Translations under genes and position numbers: made by a program
Shown: in pieces, positions 9,293-17,908 of the stretch
How the letters are laid out: each line of letters begins with the position of its first letter
How positions within the stretch are numbered: the stretch's first letter is position 1
Assembly: GCA_023622515.1 (NCBI GenBank)
Contig: JAMNZB010000003.1
Coordinates: 1-43,508 of the forward strand
Length of the DNA stretch: 43,508 bases
Direction: 5' to 3'
Source of the DNA: Bacillota bacterium
GTDB lineage: Bacteria; Bacillota; Clostridia; Saccharofermentanales; DTU023
The notes under the pieces: model-generated
Databases searched by the model: none
The model's input: the letters and a program-made list of their open reading frames with translations, nothing else
Told to the model about the DNA's origin: nothing

Positions 9293-10306
9293 ATGAATAC
9301 CGTACAAGATAGAAAAATAGAACAAGAGCTGAAGCCGGTACAAAATACGAAAACATTAATTAAAGTAAGGGAGCTTTCCAAGTTCTTTCGCTTAGACCGC
9401 AAACATACCCTTAAAGCTGTAGACCAGGTCAGCTTTGATGTCTATAAGAATGAAACACTTGGGGTTGTTGGTGAGTCCGGTTGTGGTAAAACCACTCTGG
9501 GGAGGACCATTCTTGGTCTCTATGATAAAACGTCGGGTGATGTTCTCTACGATGGCCTTAATGTCCATGAATGTTCCCGTGCAGAGCGTCAAGCCTTTAA
9601 AAGAAGGGCGCAAATTATTTTGCAAGACCCCTATTCTTCTCTGAATCCCAGAATGGCTGTGGGGGATATTATCGCTGAAGGTGTTGATGCCGGTGGCCTC
9701 TACCAGGGGGCTGACCGACAAAAAAGAATATACGACTTATTGAATATTGTTGGTTTAACGAAAGAGCATGCCTCCCGCCTGCCTCACGAATTTTCCGGCG
9801 GCCAACGCCAGCGGATCGGGATTGCCCGTACCCTGGGAGCAGAACCGGAGTTTATTGTTTGCGATGAGCCCATTTCTGCCTTAGATGTATCCATACAGGC
9901 TCAAATTGTCAACCTGTTAATTGAACTTCAAAGAGAATACAAGTTGACCTATATGTTTATTGCCCATGATATGTCCATGGTCCGCCATATTTCTGACCGT
10001 GTTGCCGTAATGTATCTGGGCAGTATTGTTGAGCTAACCGATTCTCTAGAACTCTATCGCAAACCCCTGCACCCTTATACCCAAGCCCTTATCTCGGCCA
10101 TTCCCAGTACCGACCTTGACAATCCGGTAAAATCTCGCCGCATCCGCATGGAGGGTGAACCGCAAAGTCCGATTAATGTAGGGGCTTCCTGTAAGTTTGC
10201 TAAACGTTGCCAACATTGCATGCCCATCTGTACTGAACAGCTTCCCCCACTAAGAGAGGTAGAGCCAAACCACTTTGTGGCTTGTTTCCTCCACGAGGGG
10301 ACCTAG
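9293..10306 (+). CDS. dppF: Peptide ABC transporter ATP-binding protein, DppF/OppF type (importer 2)
   Basis: This 337-residue ATPase has Walker [10 protein letters not shown] at about residues 58-66, signature [15 protein letters not shown] and Walker B FIVCDEPISALDVS. It has about 15 extra residues at the N-terminus compared with the importer 1 DppF. The C-terminal cysteines are ASCKFAKRC, PICTEQ and VACFLHE. A good AAGGAG ribosome site precedes the ATG. It is the last gene of the operon; a strong hairpin with a T-run follows about 40 bp after its stop. Confidence 0.94.
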   Translation: MNTVQDRKIEQELKPVQNTKTLIKVRELSKFFRLDRKHTLKAVDQVSFDVYKNETLGVVGESGCGKTTLGRTILGLYDKTSGDVLYDGLNVHECSRAERQAFKRRAQIILQDPYSSLNPRMAVGDIIAEGVDAGGLYQGADRQKRIYDLLNIVGLTKEHASRLPHEFSGGQRQRIGIARTLGAEPEFIVCDEPISALDVSIQAQIVNLLIELQREYKLTYMFIAHDMSMVRHISDRVAVMYLGSIVELTDSLELYRKPLHPYTQALISAIPSTDLDNPVKSRRIRMEGEPQSPINVGASCKFAKRCQHCMPICTEQLPPLREVEPNHFVACFLHEGT

Positions 10307-10342
10307 AAGAGGTCAGCCGGATCGTTTTATAGGCTTATAAAG

Positions 10343-10379
10343 AAAAACACATGGAAGCTTTACTTCCATGTGTTTTTTT
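10343..10379. terminator. Bidirectional rho-independent terminator
   Basis: A perfect stem AACACATGGAAG/CTTCCATGTGTT closes a loop of about five bases, with A-run on the left and a run of seven T on the right. It sits between the convergent dppF-2 and the minus-strand binding-protein gene and can stop transcription from both sides. Confidence 0.9.
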
Positions 10380-10410
10380 GGAGCGTCTGCTTTGTTAGCA
10401 GATGGGAGGT

Positions 10411-12042
10411 CTATTTCTCAATGTAGGCGTATTTGTAGACGATGCTGGCAAAGTCGGGGAACATTAGACCCTTAACATAGGGTTGGATAAAGGTGTTGCT
10501 GGTTTGGTAGGAGAAGGGGGCGATGGCCGCATCTTCAATTAAGAGGATTCTTTCTGCTTCTACAAAGTTCTTCATCCGAAGTTCGGAATCCAGGCTTTCA
10601 TTTGCCTCTACGACGAGGGCATCATATTCTTCATTACTCCAAGCGATGGGAACAATTTTATTACCGGTCATCCAGAGGTTGAGGTACTCAGAAGGATCAT
10701 TTTGTCCTGCCCCCCAGGATTTGAAGCCGAATTCATATTCAAGCTGGCGGTTTCTCTCTTGGAAAACCGGCCACTCGTCGGGGTCAAGCTCAACATTCAC
10801 CCCAAGGACTTCTTGGAAGCGTTGTTGGAGGTACTCGACAAAGGCTCTGTCTTGATTATCGGGGTACATTAAGGTAACGCTTAAATCAGCGGGGTCTTCG
10901 CTCAAACCCAGCTCTTTAAGCCCTTCAACCAGCAGTTCTCTGGCATCGTGTTCGGCAGCAAAATCTTGGATGGGTTCACCGGCTGCTTCACGGAAGTTTT
11001 CACCATCGCAGACAATAATAGGTGCACACCAGCCGTAAGCGGGAATGGTAAGGCCTTGGTCCAACACATTGGACATTTCTTCGCGGTCAAGAGCAATACT
11101 GAAGGCCTGTCTTACCTTTACATTGTTGAAAGGTTCAACTTCTTGGTTAAAGAAGAAGTAGCTGGTTCTGGCTAAAGGCTTGGAGATACGGGTATACTTT
11201 TCCTCGGCTTCGAGAAGCTCAATCCATTCGAGACTTTTGCTTTGGATGATATCAATATTTTCGTTGGTAAATTCACCCATTAAAGCGGTTTCTTCTTGGA
11301 TAATCTTAAAGACTAGGCGGTCAAGCTTGACAGAGTCAGCATCCCAGTAATTCTCATTTTTTACTAAAGCGATTTCGTTATTGTGAATCCAACCTTCGAC
11401 TTTAAAAGGACCTGTACAGAGGAGATTTTCCGCTTCGGTACCGTAAGATGAACCAAATTCATCAAGAACATCTTCACGCTGGGCGTTTATCAGTCTTCCG
11501 CTGCAGAAGTCTAAGAAGTAGGGAACAGGGTATTCCAAGGTGATTTGCAAGGTTTTATCATCAAGAGCCTTAATGCCGACTTCGTCAAGGTCCACCTCGC
11601 CTGCAGCGGCCTTTGTAGCATTTTTAATATGGCGCATTTGAGAAGAACTGGGCGAGGCTACTTCCGGATCAAGAATTCTCTTGGAGCCGAGCTCAAAATG
11701 ATGGGCGGTAACTTCTTCGCCATCTTCCCATTGCATTTCGCGAAGAGTGAAGGTCCATTCAAGACCATCTTCGCTGGCTTCCCAGGATTCTGCCGCGGCA
11801 GGGGCGACAACCGTGTTTCCCTCTTCGTCGGTTTCGATACGGGTTAGTGATTCCATGATTTGAGCAAGAACAGTGATGGAGTAGCTATCGGTGGTTCTGG
11901 CTACGTCAAGGGAGTCGGGTTCTGTACCCAGGGAAAGCGTTAAGGATTGTTCCGGTTCAGCTTTTACCAGAGGGCTGATCAATAGGGAAATAAGGAGTGT
12001 TGCTGCAATGAGCAGGGTGAAAAATGCAGTTCTTTTTTTCAT
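10411..12042 (-). CDS. Peptide ABC transporter substrate-binding protein (SBP_bac_5 family)
   Basis: This 543-residue protein is a full-length DppA/OppA-type binding protein. It begins with a Sec signal peptide (MKKRTAFFTLLIAATLL, cleavage probably after LVKA), then the mature start SLTLSLGTEPDSLDVART typical of the family, and shows the family stretch FKVEGWIHNNEIALVKNENY. There is no lipobox cysteine, unusual for a monoderm binding protein. The start at the ATG at 12042 has AAGGAA eight bases upstream; the longer reading from a TTG at 12048 is less likely. It converges on importer 2 and probably serves it, although its expression is independent. Its closest relative here is the pseudogene transcribed away from it. 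Confidence 0.93.
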   Translation of the reverse strand: MKKRTAFFTLLIAATLLISLLISPLVKAEPEQSLTLSLGTEPDSLDVARTTDSYSITVLAQIMESLTRIETDEEGNTVVAPAAAESWEASEDGLEWTFTLREMQWEDGEEVTAHHFELGSKRILDPEVASPSSSQMRHIKNATKAAAGEVDLDEVGIKALDDKTLQITLEYPVPYFLDFCSGRLINAQREDVLDEFGSSYGTEAENLLCTGPFKVEGWIHNNEIALVKNENYWDADSVKLDRLVFKIIQEETALMGEFTNENIDIIQSKSLEWIELLEAEEKYTRISKPLARTSYFFFNQEVEPFNNVKVRQAFSIALDREEMSNVLDQGLTIPAYGWCAPIIVCDGENFREAAGEPIQDFAAEHDARELLVEGLKELGLSEDPADLSVTLMYPDNQDRAFVEYLQQRFQEVLGVNVELDPDEWPVFQERNRQLEYEFGFKSWGAGQNDPSEYLNLWMTGNKIVPIAWSNEEYDALVVEANESLDSELRMKNFVEAERILLIEDAAIAPFSYQTSNTFIQPYVKGLMFPDFASIVYKYAYIEK

Positions 12043-12092
12043 GAACAATATTCCTTTCTTGTTATGTGTTTGTGGCTTTTACACCACTGTTT

Positions 12093-12122
12093 ATTATAAG
12101 AAGTGTACCCTTGTTTATTCAA
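12093..12122 (-). promoter_or_regulatory. Sigma-A-type promoter for the minus-strand binding-protein gene
   Basis: On the minus strand TTGAAT (12122-12117) and TATAAT (12098-12093) are separated by 18 bases, about 50 bp upstream of the start codon. The -10 box is a perfect match to the consensus. Confidence 0.65.
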
Positions 12123-12261
12123 ACAGTTTTTATAGGTTATCACGATTGATTAGTGTAATTATTATATGGGGTCGTAGAAATAGCACAAAAAGCAACAAGC
12201 GTTTCAAAGGGTTTTATGCAGGTTGGTGAGATGTTTTGGGCTTTTTAATTTATTGATTTTA

Positions 12262-12287
12262 CCGATAAGTAACCTTTGACTTATCGG
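12262..12287. promoter_or_regulatory. Palindrome overlapping a promoter -35 box (candidate operator)
   Basis: CCGATAAGT (12262-12270) and ACTTATCGG (12279-12287) form a perfect 9-bp inverted repeat with an 8-bp spacer. There is no T-run after it on either strand, so it is not a terminator. It covers the -35 box of the plus-strand promoter beginning at 12276, as a repressor operator would. Confidence 0.5.
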
Positions 12288-12304
12288 AGGCTAATAGGGA
12301 TAAT
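12276..12304 (+). promoter_or_regulatory. Sigma-A-type promoter for the plus-strand binding-protein pseudogene
   Basis: TTGACT at 12276-12281 and GATAAT at 12299-12304 are 17 bases apart, each one mismatch from consensus. The start codon of the pseudogene is about 70 bp downstream. The promoter looks intact although the gene is broken. The 329-bp gap 12049-12377 holds this promoter, the opposing one and the palindrome; I see no small gene in it. Confidence 0.65.
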
Positions 12305-12377
12305 AAGATGCGGTTATACAAGTTTGTGTAGCAAAAAAAATGAGTGAAAATATTCTATGTAGAAAGGGTATAGAAAG

Positions 12378-13897
12378 ATGAAAAGAATGCGAATATTCTT
12401 AAGTGTATTGCTGGTTGCCATCCTGCTTGCCGCTCCTTGTACGAGTGTTTTTGTTAAGGCAGAAGCAGAGCAAGTTTTTGTACGTGCCTTAGGGGCTGAG
12501 CCGGATTCCCTGGATATGGCTAAGACGTCAGACGTTTATTCCGCTACAATACTTCTCCAAGTAGTGGAAACCTTAACCCGTGTTGAGCTCGATGAAAAGG
12601 GTGAGCGTGTTATTGTGCCGGCCGCCGTGTCCTCAATCCTGAAACGGCCTCGCCAATCGCCAACCAATTATTCCATTTCAAAAATGCCGAGCAAGCCAAT
12701 TTAGGCGAACTTTCCTTAGATGAAGTAGGTATAGAGTCACTTGATGATAAGACCATCCAATTTACACTGGAATACCCTCTGCCATATTTCCTAAATTTGA
12801 TAAGCAACCGGGAAATGCAACCCCTGCGTGAAGATTTTGTAGAAGAACTTGGTACTTCCCATGGAACAGAGGCGGAATATGTGCTCTCTTGTGGACCCTT
12901 CCGCGTTGAATCATGGGTGCATAACAGTGAAATTGTTCTCGCAAAGAATGAAAACTATTGGGATGCGGAAGCCGTAAAACTGGAAAAAGCTATCTTTAAA
13001 ATAATCCAAGAAGAAACGGCCCTTATGGGTGAATTTATGAACGGCACCATCGATTTTGTTGATGTGGGCACGGCGGAGTGGATTGAAGTTCTCGAGGCTG
13101 AAGAAAAATTTGAGCGTATTACCAAACTCCAGCCCCGTACAGCCTATTTCTTCTTCAACCAGGGAGAAGAGCCCTTTAAGAGCGCGAAAGTCAGACAAGC
13201 TTTCAGCATTGCCCTGGATCGTGAAGAGTTAAATAAAGAACTCCTACAAGATTTGACTGTTGCTGCCTATGGTTGGGTTGCTCCCCCTATTGAGATTGAC
13301 GGCCAAAATTTCCGTGAAGCTGTAGGTGAACCGGTGCAAGATTTAATGGATGCTAACCCCGATCCCCGAGCCTTGCTTATTGAAGGACTGAAAGAGCAGG
13401 GGCTCAGCGAAGATCCCGCTGATATCACCGTCCAATTAATGTATCCGGATAGAGAGTCTAAAGAATTTGTCGAATATCTCCAACAACGCTTTCAGGAAGT
13501 TCTTGGGGTAAATATTGAACTTGACCCTGACGAGTGGCCCGTCTTCCAAGAGAGAAATCGCCAGCTTGAATATGTCTTCGGCTTTAAATCTCGTGGTGGC
13601 TATTATAACGACCCCTTGACCTTCATGGATTTATGGATAACAGGTAATAAAACTGTTCCTATTAACTGGTCTAATACCGAATACGACACTCTGGTCAAAG
13701 AAGCTTCCACCAGCATTGATCCGGAAGAGCGCTTAGAGAAGTATCGGGAAGCAGAACGCATCTTACTCATAGAAGATTGCGCCATTGCTCCTTACGCCTA
13801 CTCAACCAGCAACTACTTCATCCAACCGGAAGTCAAGGGTCTGATGATTCCCGACTTCGGCGAAATTGTTCTAAAACATGTCTACATTGAGGAGTAG
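12378..13897 (+). pseudogene. Peptide-binding protein pseudogene (internal deletion with frameshift)
   Basis: The 5' part (12378 to about 12626) encodes a signal peptide and the family start FVRALGAEPDSLDMAKTSD in one frame; from about 12626 to the stop at 13897 the rest continues in the next frame. The reading resumes with RVLNPETASP, matching RILDPEVASP of the intact minus-strand paralogue. Comparison with that paralogue shows 38 codons missing at the junction; with the 1-base overlap of the two frames the loss is about 115 nt, which is not a multiple of three. The rest of the sequence is very similar to the paralogue (for example FVEYLQQRFQEVLGV in both) with no further stop codon, so the damage seems recent. 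Translation from 12378 would stop at 12704. Two separate genes is a less good reading. An assembly error is possible but a clean 115-nt loss makes it less likely. Confidence 0.85.
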
Positions 13898-13933
13898 ATA
13901 AATATAGGCCAAGCTGAAGGAGATAGGTCTAAG

Positions 13934-13969
13934 AAAGCACTGCTTAGCGGAAAGCCAGGCAGTGCTTTT
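13934..13969. terminator. Rho-independent terminator between convergent genes
   Basis: AAAGCACTGC and GCAGTGCTTT form a 10-bp stem followed by T-run on the plus strand. It lies after the pseudogene and about 70 bp before the end of the minus-strand exporter gene. Confidence 0.85.
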
Positions 13970-14039
13970 TGCTGATTCAAAGGGGAAGGGTCTCTTCAAA
14001 ATAGCCTTTTTCAAGAGCCTTATTCCGCTTCCTATAGTC

Positions 14040-16043
14040 TTATCCATTAGCCAATTTTGCCAAATTATTATCCTCATACTGTAAGCGATACAGGTCATAA
14101 TATAGGCCTTTTGCCTTGATGAGTTCTTCATGCTTTCCTTGTTCGGCAATTTCCCCCTTATGCATGACGATGATCTTGTCGGCATTCTTTATGGTGGAAA
14201 GACGGTGGGCAACAATAAAGGTGGTGCGGTCCTTAACCAGGTTAGCAATCGCCTCCTGAATAAGCTCCTCGGTATCCGTGTCGATGCTGGCTGTGGCTTC
14301 ATCCAAAATGAGAATGTCCGGCTTGTGGACCAGGGCCCTGGCAAAGCTGAGTAGCTGTCGTTCGCCGGCTGATAGGGTCGAGCCCCCCTCAGTAACTTCA
14401 TGATTAAGCCCGTCCGGATGTCGGTCAATGAGCTTATCCGCATTAACGTATTTTGCCGCCTGGCAAACCTCGGCGTCACTAATCCCCTTGGTTAATAGTT
14501 TAATGTTATTACGAATATCTCCGCTAAAGAGGAAAACATCTTGTAAAACGGCTGAAATACGCTCTCTTAGCTGATATTTGTCATAGGACTTGATATTTTT
14601 ACCATCAATGCGAATTTCTCCGCTATCTACGTCATACAGACGGGAGAGTAAGTTAATGATTGTGGATTTACCGGCCCCGGTGGCTCCGACAAAGGCAATG
14701 GTTTCTCCCGGTTCTGCTGTGAAAGAGACGCCTTTTAAGACTTCTTCGCCCTCAACATAAGAGAAACGTACATTGTCAAACTCGACATATCCCTCAAATC
14801 GGTCAACGGGGAGGGCTTCGTAATTTTTAACCACTTCCTCCTCCTCAAAAAGCAAGAATATTCTTTCAATAGAGGTAAGAGAAGATTGCAAAACATTGAA
14901 CTTTTCCGCCAGGTCCATGATGGGACGAAAGAGTTTATCCACATACATGGTAATGGCTATAATAATCCCTATTTCAATAGTCCCTTCCCTGGCCATGCGA
15001 CCACCAAATAAAATAACCAGGAAAAGAGCCACATAGTATAAAAAGTTTATAACCGGGCGGAAGATAGCGTACAAACTCAATTCTTTTCTTGCTGCTAGCC
15101 GGTATTCTTCATTGGTTTCAGCAAATTGATCAACAAATTTCTCCTCTTGATTAAAAATTTGAATGGTTTTAATGCCCATAAAGTTTTCATTTAGGGCGGT
15201 ATTAATCTGGGCCAGCTTGACCCGAACTTGTCGGTAGGCCTTGCGCAGCTTTGTGCGGAAGATATAAGTCAGGACGGCAAGTGGTGGCACAATGGTTAAG
15301 GCGATGAGGGCAAGTTTAACATTATAGCGGAACATCATGTAGCCACTGCCGATAATTAAACCGAAATCGGAAAGGACAGTAACGATAACGTTGGTGTAGA
15401 GCTCGTTAATGTTTTCTAAATCATTGGTCATCCTGGTGACCAGGCGGCCGGTGGGGTTTCGTTCGAAAAATTCCAAATCCAGTTTTTGCAAGTGGTTAAA
15501 CAGATCACTGCGGATGCTAAAGATAACCTTTTGTCCAATAAAGCTTAAGGTGTTTTGCTGGATGAAGGAGGCGGCAAAGCCCAGAATGATTAAAACAAAG
15601 AGAAGGATAGCCAAGGCAAAGAGTTTGCTGAAACGGTGGTTCTTGACCTCCTCAATTTTTTTGCTATCAAGCTCATAATCAGCCCCCTCAATATTGAGGA
15701 CGGTTTTTTCCTCTTTGGTATTTTCATCAAGCTCGATGGTCCTTGTTTCGATATAGTTTTCTTCTGCCTCAGGTGCAGAACGGCCGACAGTATAGTTTTT
15801 CTCGTTAAAACTAAAGCCGGAAGAACTTTCGATGATGGCCACACGTTTAGGATTCAAATAATCGTCCAAACTGCGTTGAACAAGGTAAGGCTGTAATAAA
15901 TTTGAGGCCGTTACTGCAATAAGCAAAAGGACGCACATAATGAGATGCTTTATCCAAGGCTTGGTATAGCCCATTAATTTTTTTAAATTAGATAAGTCTG
16001 CATCTTTTTTTATTTCTTGCTCGGCAAAAGCTTTTCTACTCAT
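14040..16043 (-). CDS. ABC exporter half-transporter, catalytically canonical subunit of a heterodimer
   Basis: This 667-residue protein has an ABC exporter membrane domain followed by an ATPase domain: Walker A GATGAGKST, signature LSAGERQL, Walker B ILILDEATASID with the catalytic Glu, and H-loop VAHRLST. The signature deviates from LSGGQ. Between the first and second helices (about residues 62-145) lies a charged segment of about 85 residues, rich in Glu/Lys, expected outside the membrane. The start at 16043 has AAGGAG in front and overlaps the stop of the upstream exporter gene by 8 bp; the longer open frame to 16187 lies inside that gene. It pairs with the upstream subunit as in LmrCD, BmrCD or TM287/288. 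The substrate is unknown; drug or lipid-like molecules are typical. Confidence 0.9.
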   Translation of the reverse strand: MSRKAFAEQEIKKDADLSNLKKLMGYTKPWIKHLIMCVLLLIAVTASNLLQPYLVQRSLDDYLNPKRVAIIESSSGFSFNEKNYTVGRSAPEAEENYIETRTIELDENTKEEKTVLNIEGADYELDSKKIEEVKNHRFSKLFALAILLFVLIILGFAASFIQQNTLSFIGQKVIFSIRSDLFNHLQKLDLEFFERNPTGRLVTRMTNDLENINELYTNVIVTVLSDFGLIIGSGYMMFRYNVKLALIALTIVPPLAVLTYIFRTKLRKAYRQVRVKLAQINTALNENFMGIKTIQIFNQEEKFVDQFAETNEEYRLAARKELSLYAIFRPVINFLYYVALFLVILFGGRMAREGTIEIGIIIAITMYVDKLFRPIMDLAEKFNVLQSSLTSIERIFLLFEEEEVVKNYEALPVDRFEGYVEFDNVRFSYVEGEEVLKGVSFTAEPGETIAFVGATGAGKSTIINLLSRLYDVDSGEIRIDGKNIKSYDKYQLRERISAVLQDVFLFSGDIRNNIKLLTKGISDAEVCQAAKYVNADKLIDRHPDGLNHEVTEGGSTLSAGERQLLSFARALVHKPDILILDEATASIDTDTEELIQEAIANLVKDRTTFIVAHRLSTIKNADKIIVMHKGEIAEQGKHEELIKAKGLYYDLYRLQYEDNNLAKLANG

Positions 16044-17802
16044 AGCTAGCTCCTTCCCTAGGAACAGTATGTTGAAGAATTTGTTCCTCCAGTTGTTGCT
16101 TCCTGTATAGGCGGGCATAGGTGCCTCCCCGCTCAAGGAGCTCCTGGTGGGTGCCCTCTTCGATAATGCACCCCTCTTCCAGTACAATGATGTGGTCTAG
16201 GTGAATTAAAGACGATACACGGTGGCTTATGACAATACGGGAATACTTGTCGGATTCAGCTTGTAAGGCTTGTAAAATCTGACTTTCCGTTTTGGTGTCG
16301 ACCGCGGATAAGCTGTCGTCAAAAATCATAACGGGAGAGTCCTTGTATAAAAGGCGGGCAATGGCTGTTCGCTGGCGTTGCCCGCCGGAAAGGTTTACTC
16401 CGCGCTCGCCCAGCAAGGTTTCGTAGCCCTGGGGAAAGCCCATGATTTCATCGTGGACCTTGGCCGTTTTGGCAGAAGCCACAACCCTATCCATATCAAA
16501 CTCTCGAGCTGTAAAGGCAATATTGTCCTTAATTTCCCTGGAAAAAAGAAAGACATCCTGGGGAACACTGCCAATGATTTCTCTTGTATCTTTTATCGAG
16601 ATGTCATTGATATCAACCTCGCCGATATAGATTTTCCCCCTGGGGATGTTATAGAGCCTGGTCAGCAAATCGATAAAACTTGTTTTTCCGCTTCCGGTGT
16701 GGCCGATAATGCCTAGGGAGCTTCCGGCAGGAATATCGACAGAGATATTTTTAAGGGTGGCCTCCTTTTCCCCCTTGTAGGTGAAGGAGAGGTCCTCAAC
16801 ACGGATAGAGGAATCTTTAGGCTGCATGATGGTTTTGTTGTCGCGAAGTTCGTTCGGGGTATCGAGAATTCTGTTGATTCGTCCGATGCTGGCGGAGCCT
16901 CGCTGGATCATATTGGCAAACATACCAAAAGCCCGCATCGGCCAAAAGAGCATCTCCAGATACTGTAAGAAGGCGACAAGGTCACCGAGCGTAATAATTC
17001 CTTTAATGTTGGCATAACCCCCGATAAGAATGCCGAGTATCATCGACAAAGAGCCGATAAAATTAATTAGTGTATTTTGCATGGTGTGGGTTTTTACCAG
17101 GTCCAAGTGACGACGCAAATTCTCATGATTTTTTTGGTTAAAATCAGCAAGATTTTCTTCTTCTTGGGCAAAGGATTTAATGACTTCTATTCCGGCAAAA
17201 GACTCTTGTACCTTGTCGGAAAGAATAGCGAAGCCTTCTTGTACAGAGCGGAATTTCCGGTGTATTTGCCTACCCATCAGGACGACGACAAGGGCGATAA
17301 AAGGCAGGGGCAAAAGGGCAATCAAAGTCATGGTTACATTGGTAGTACCGAACATAACGATAACTGTGGAAACCGTGACGAAAACAGCATCAAAACTCAT
17401 GACAATACCCATGCTAAAGGTTCTTTTTATGGTGTTAATATCATTTGTAGCATGGGCCATCAAGTCCCCTGTCTTATTCTCGTGATAGAAATTTTGGGGC
17501 ATGTTAACCAGATGCCTGAACAGCTTATCTCTTACCCAGGTTTCAATGTCGGCAGCTGTATAAGAAATCGTCGCACGCCAACCGTAGCGTAACAGGGCAA
17601 GTCCGACCCCTGTGATAAGAATCAATGTAGCATATTGTATTAAGTCTAAATCAGTAATAGTTTCCGTGAGAATGGAATCTGTTACAAACTTCAGGATCTG
17701 GGGAACAATTAGCTGCAATAGATTAACAATTAGTAAAAAAATAATGCCCAAGCCATAACGTGGGATCTTTTTTACCAAAAAATCCTTTAAGTGTCTTAAC
17801 AT
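16036..17802 (-). CDS. ABC exporter half-transporter, subunit with degenerate catalytic site
   Basis: This 588-residue protein has six membrane helices followed by an ATPase domain: Walker A GHTGSGKTS, signature LSGGQRQR, Walker B VMIFDDSLSAVD. The position of the catalytic Glu is Asp (IFDDS), as in the degenerate subunit of heterodimeric exporters such as TM287. Its partner, encoded downstream with an 8-bp overlap, has an intact Glu but an altered signature (LSAGE), so the deviations fall together in one ATP site, as the family predicts. The start ATG at 17802 has GAAGGAGAG at good spacing; a longer reading from 17835 adds 11 residues without support. Confidence 0.9.
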   Translation of the reverse strand: MLRHLKDFLVKKIPRYGLGIIFLLIVNLLQLIVPQILKFVTDSILTETITDLDLIQYATLILITGVGLALLRYGWRATISYTAADIETWVRDKLFRHLVNMPQNFYHENKTGDLMAHATNDINTIKRTFSMGIVMSFDAVFVTVSTVIVMFGTTNVTMTLIALLPLPFIALVVVLMGRQIHRKFRSVQEGFAILSDKVQESFAGIEVIKSFAQEEENLADFNQKNHENLRRHLDLVKTHTMQNTLINFIGSLSMILGILIGGYANIKGIITLGDLVAFLQYLEMLFWPMRAFGMFANMIQRGSASIGRINRILDTPNELRDNKTIMQPKDSSIRVEDLSFTYKGEKEATLKNISVDIPAGSSLGIIGHTGSGKTSFIDLLTRLYNIPRGKIYIGEVDINDISIKDTREIIGSVPQDVFLFSREIKDNIAFTAREFDMDRVVASAKTAKVHDEIMGFPQGYETLLGERGVNLSGGQRQRTAIARLLYKDSPVMIFDDSLSAVDTKTESQILQALQAESDKYSRIVISHRVSSLIHLDHIIVLEEGCIIEEGTHQELLERGGTYARLYRKQQLEEQILQHTVPREGASYE

Positions 17803-17825
17803 AAATTTCTCTCCTTCAACAGGTA

Positions 17826-17834
17826 ATTGTATCA
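17826..17834 (-). promoter_or_regulatory. Possible extended -10 promoter for the ABC exporter operon
   Basis: On the minus strand TGATACAAT gives an extended -10 box (TG-n-TACAAT) about 25 bp upstream of the exporter start codon. No good -35 box is visible at 17 bases, which is common for extended -10 promoters. Its position implies a very short leader. Confidence 0.4.
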
Positions 17835-17908
17835 CGAAAAGAGATTATTTATGCAGACTTTTCAATGGCTATAGATTTGCAAGCAAGGGAATAACTAGGC
17901 TTTGCTTT

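Noticed and set aside
11891-12229. Plus-strand open frame of 112 residues across the start of the minus-strand binding-protein gene
   Set aside because: It covers the signal-peptide region and promoter of the real gene on the other strand and encodes no recognisable protein.
12262-12287. Palindrome as a transcription terminator
   Set aside because: No T-run follows on either strand, and it overlaps a promoter.
12797-13897. A separate, intact 366-residue binding protein starting at 12797
   Set aside because: Its frame continues upstream to about 12626 with clear similarity to the paralogue, it has no signal peptide or ribosome site at 12797, and it is plainly the rest of the disrupted gene.
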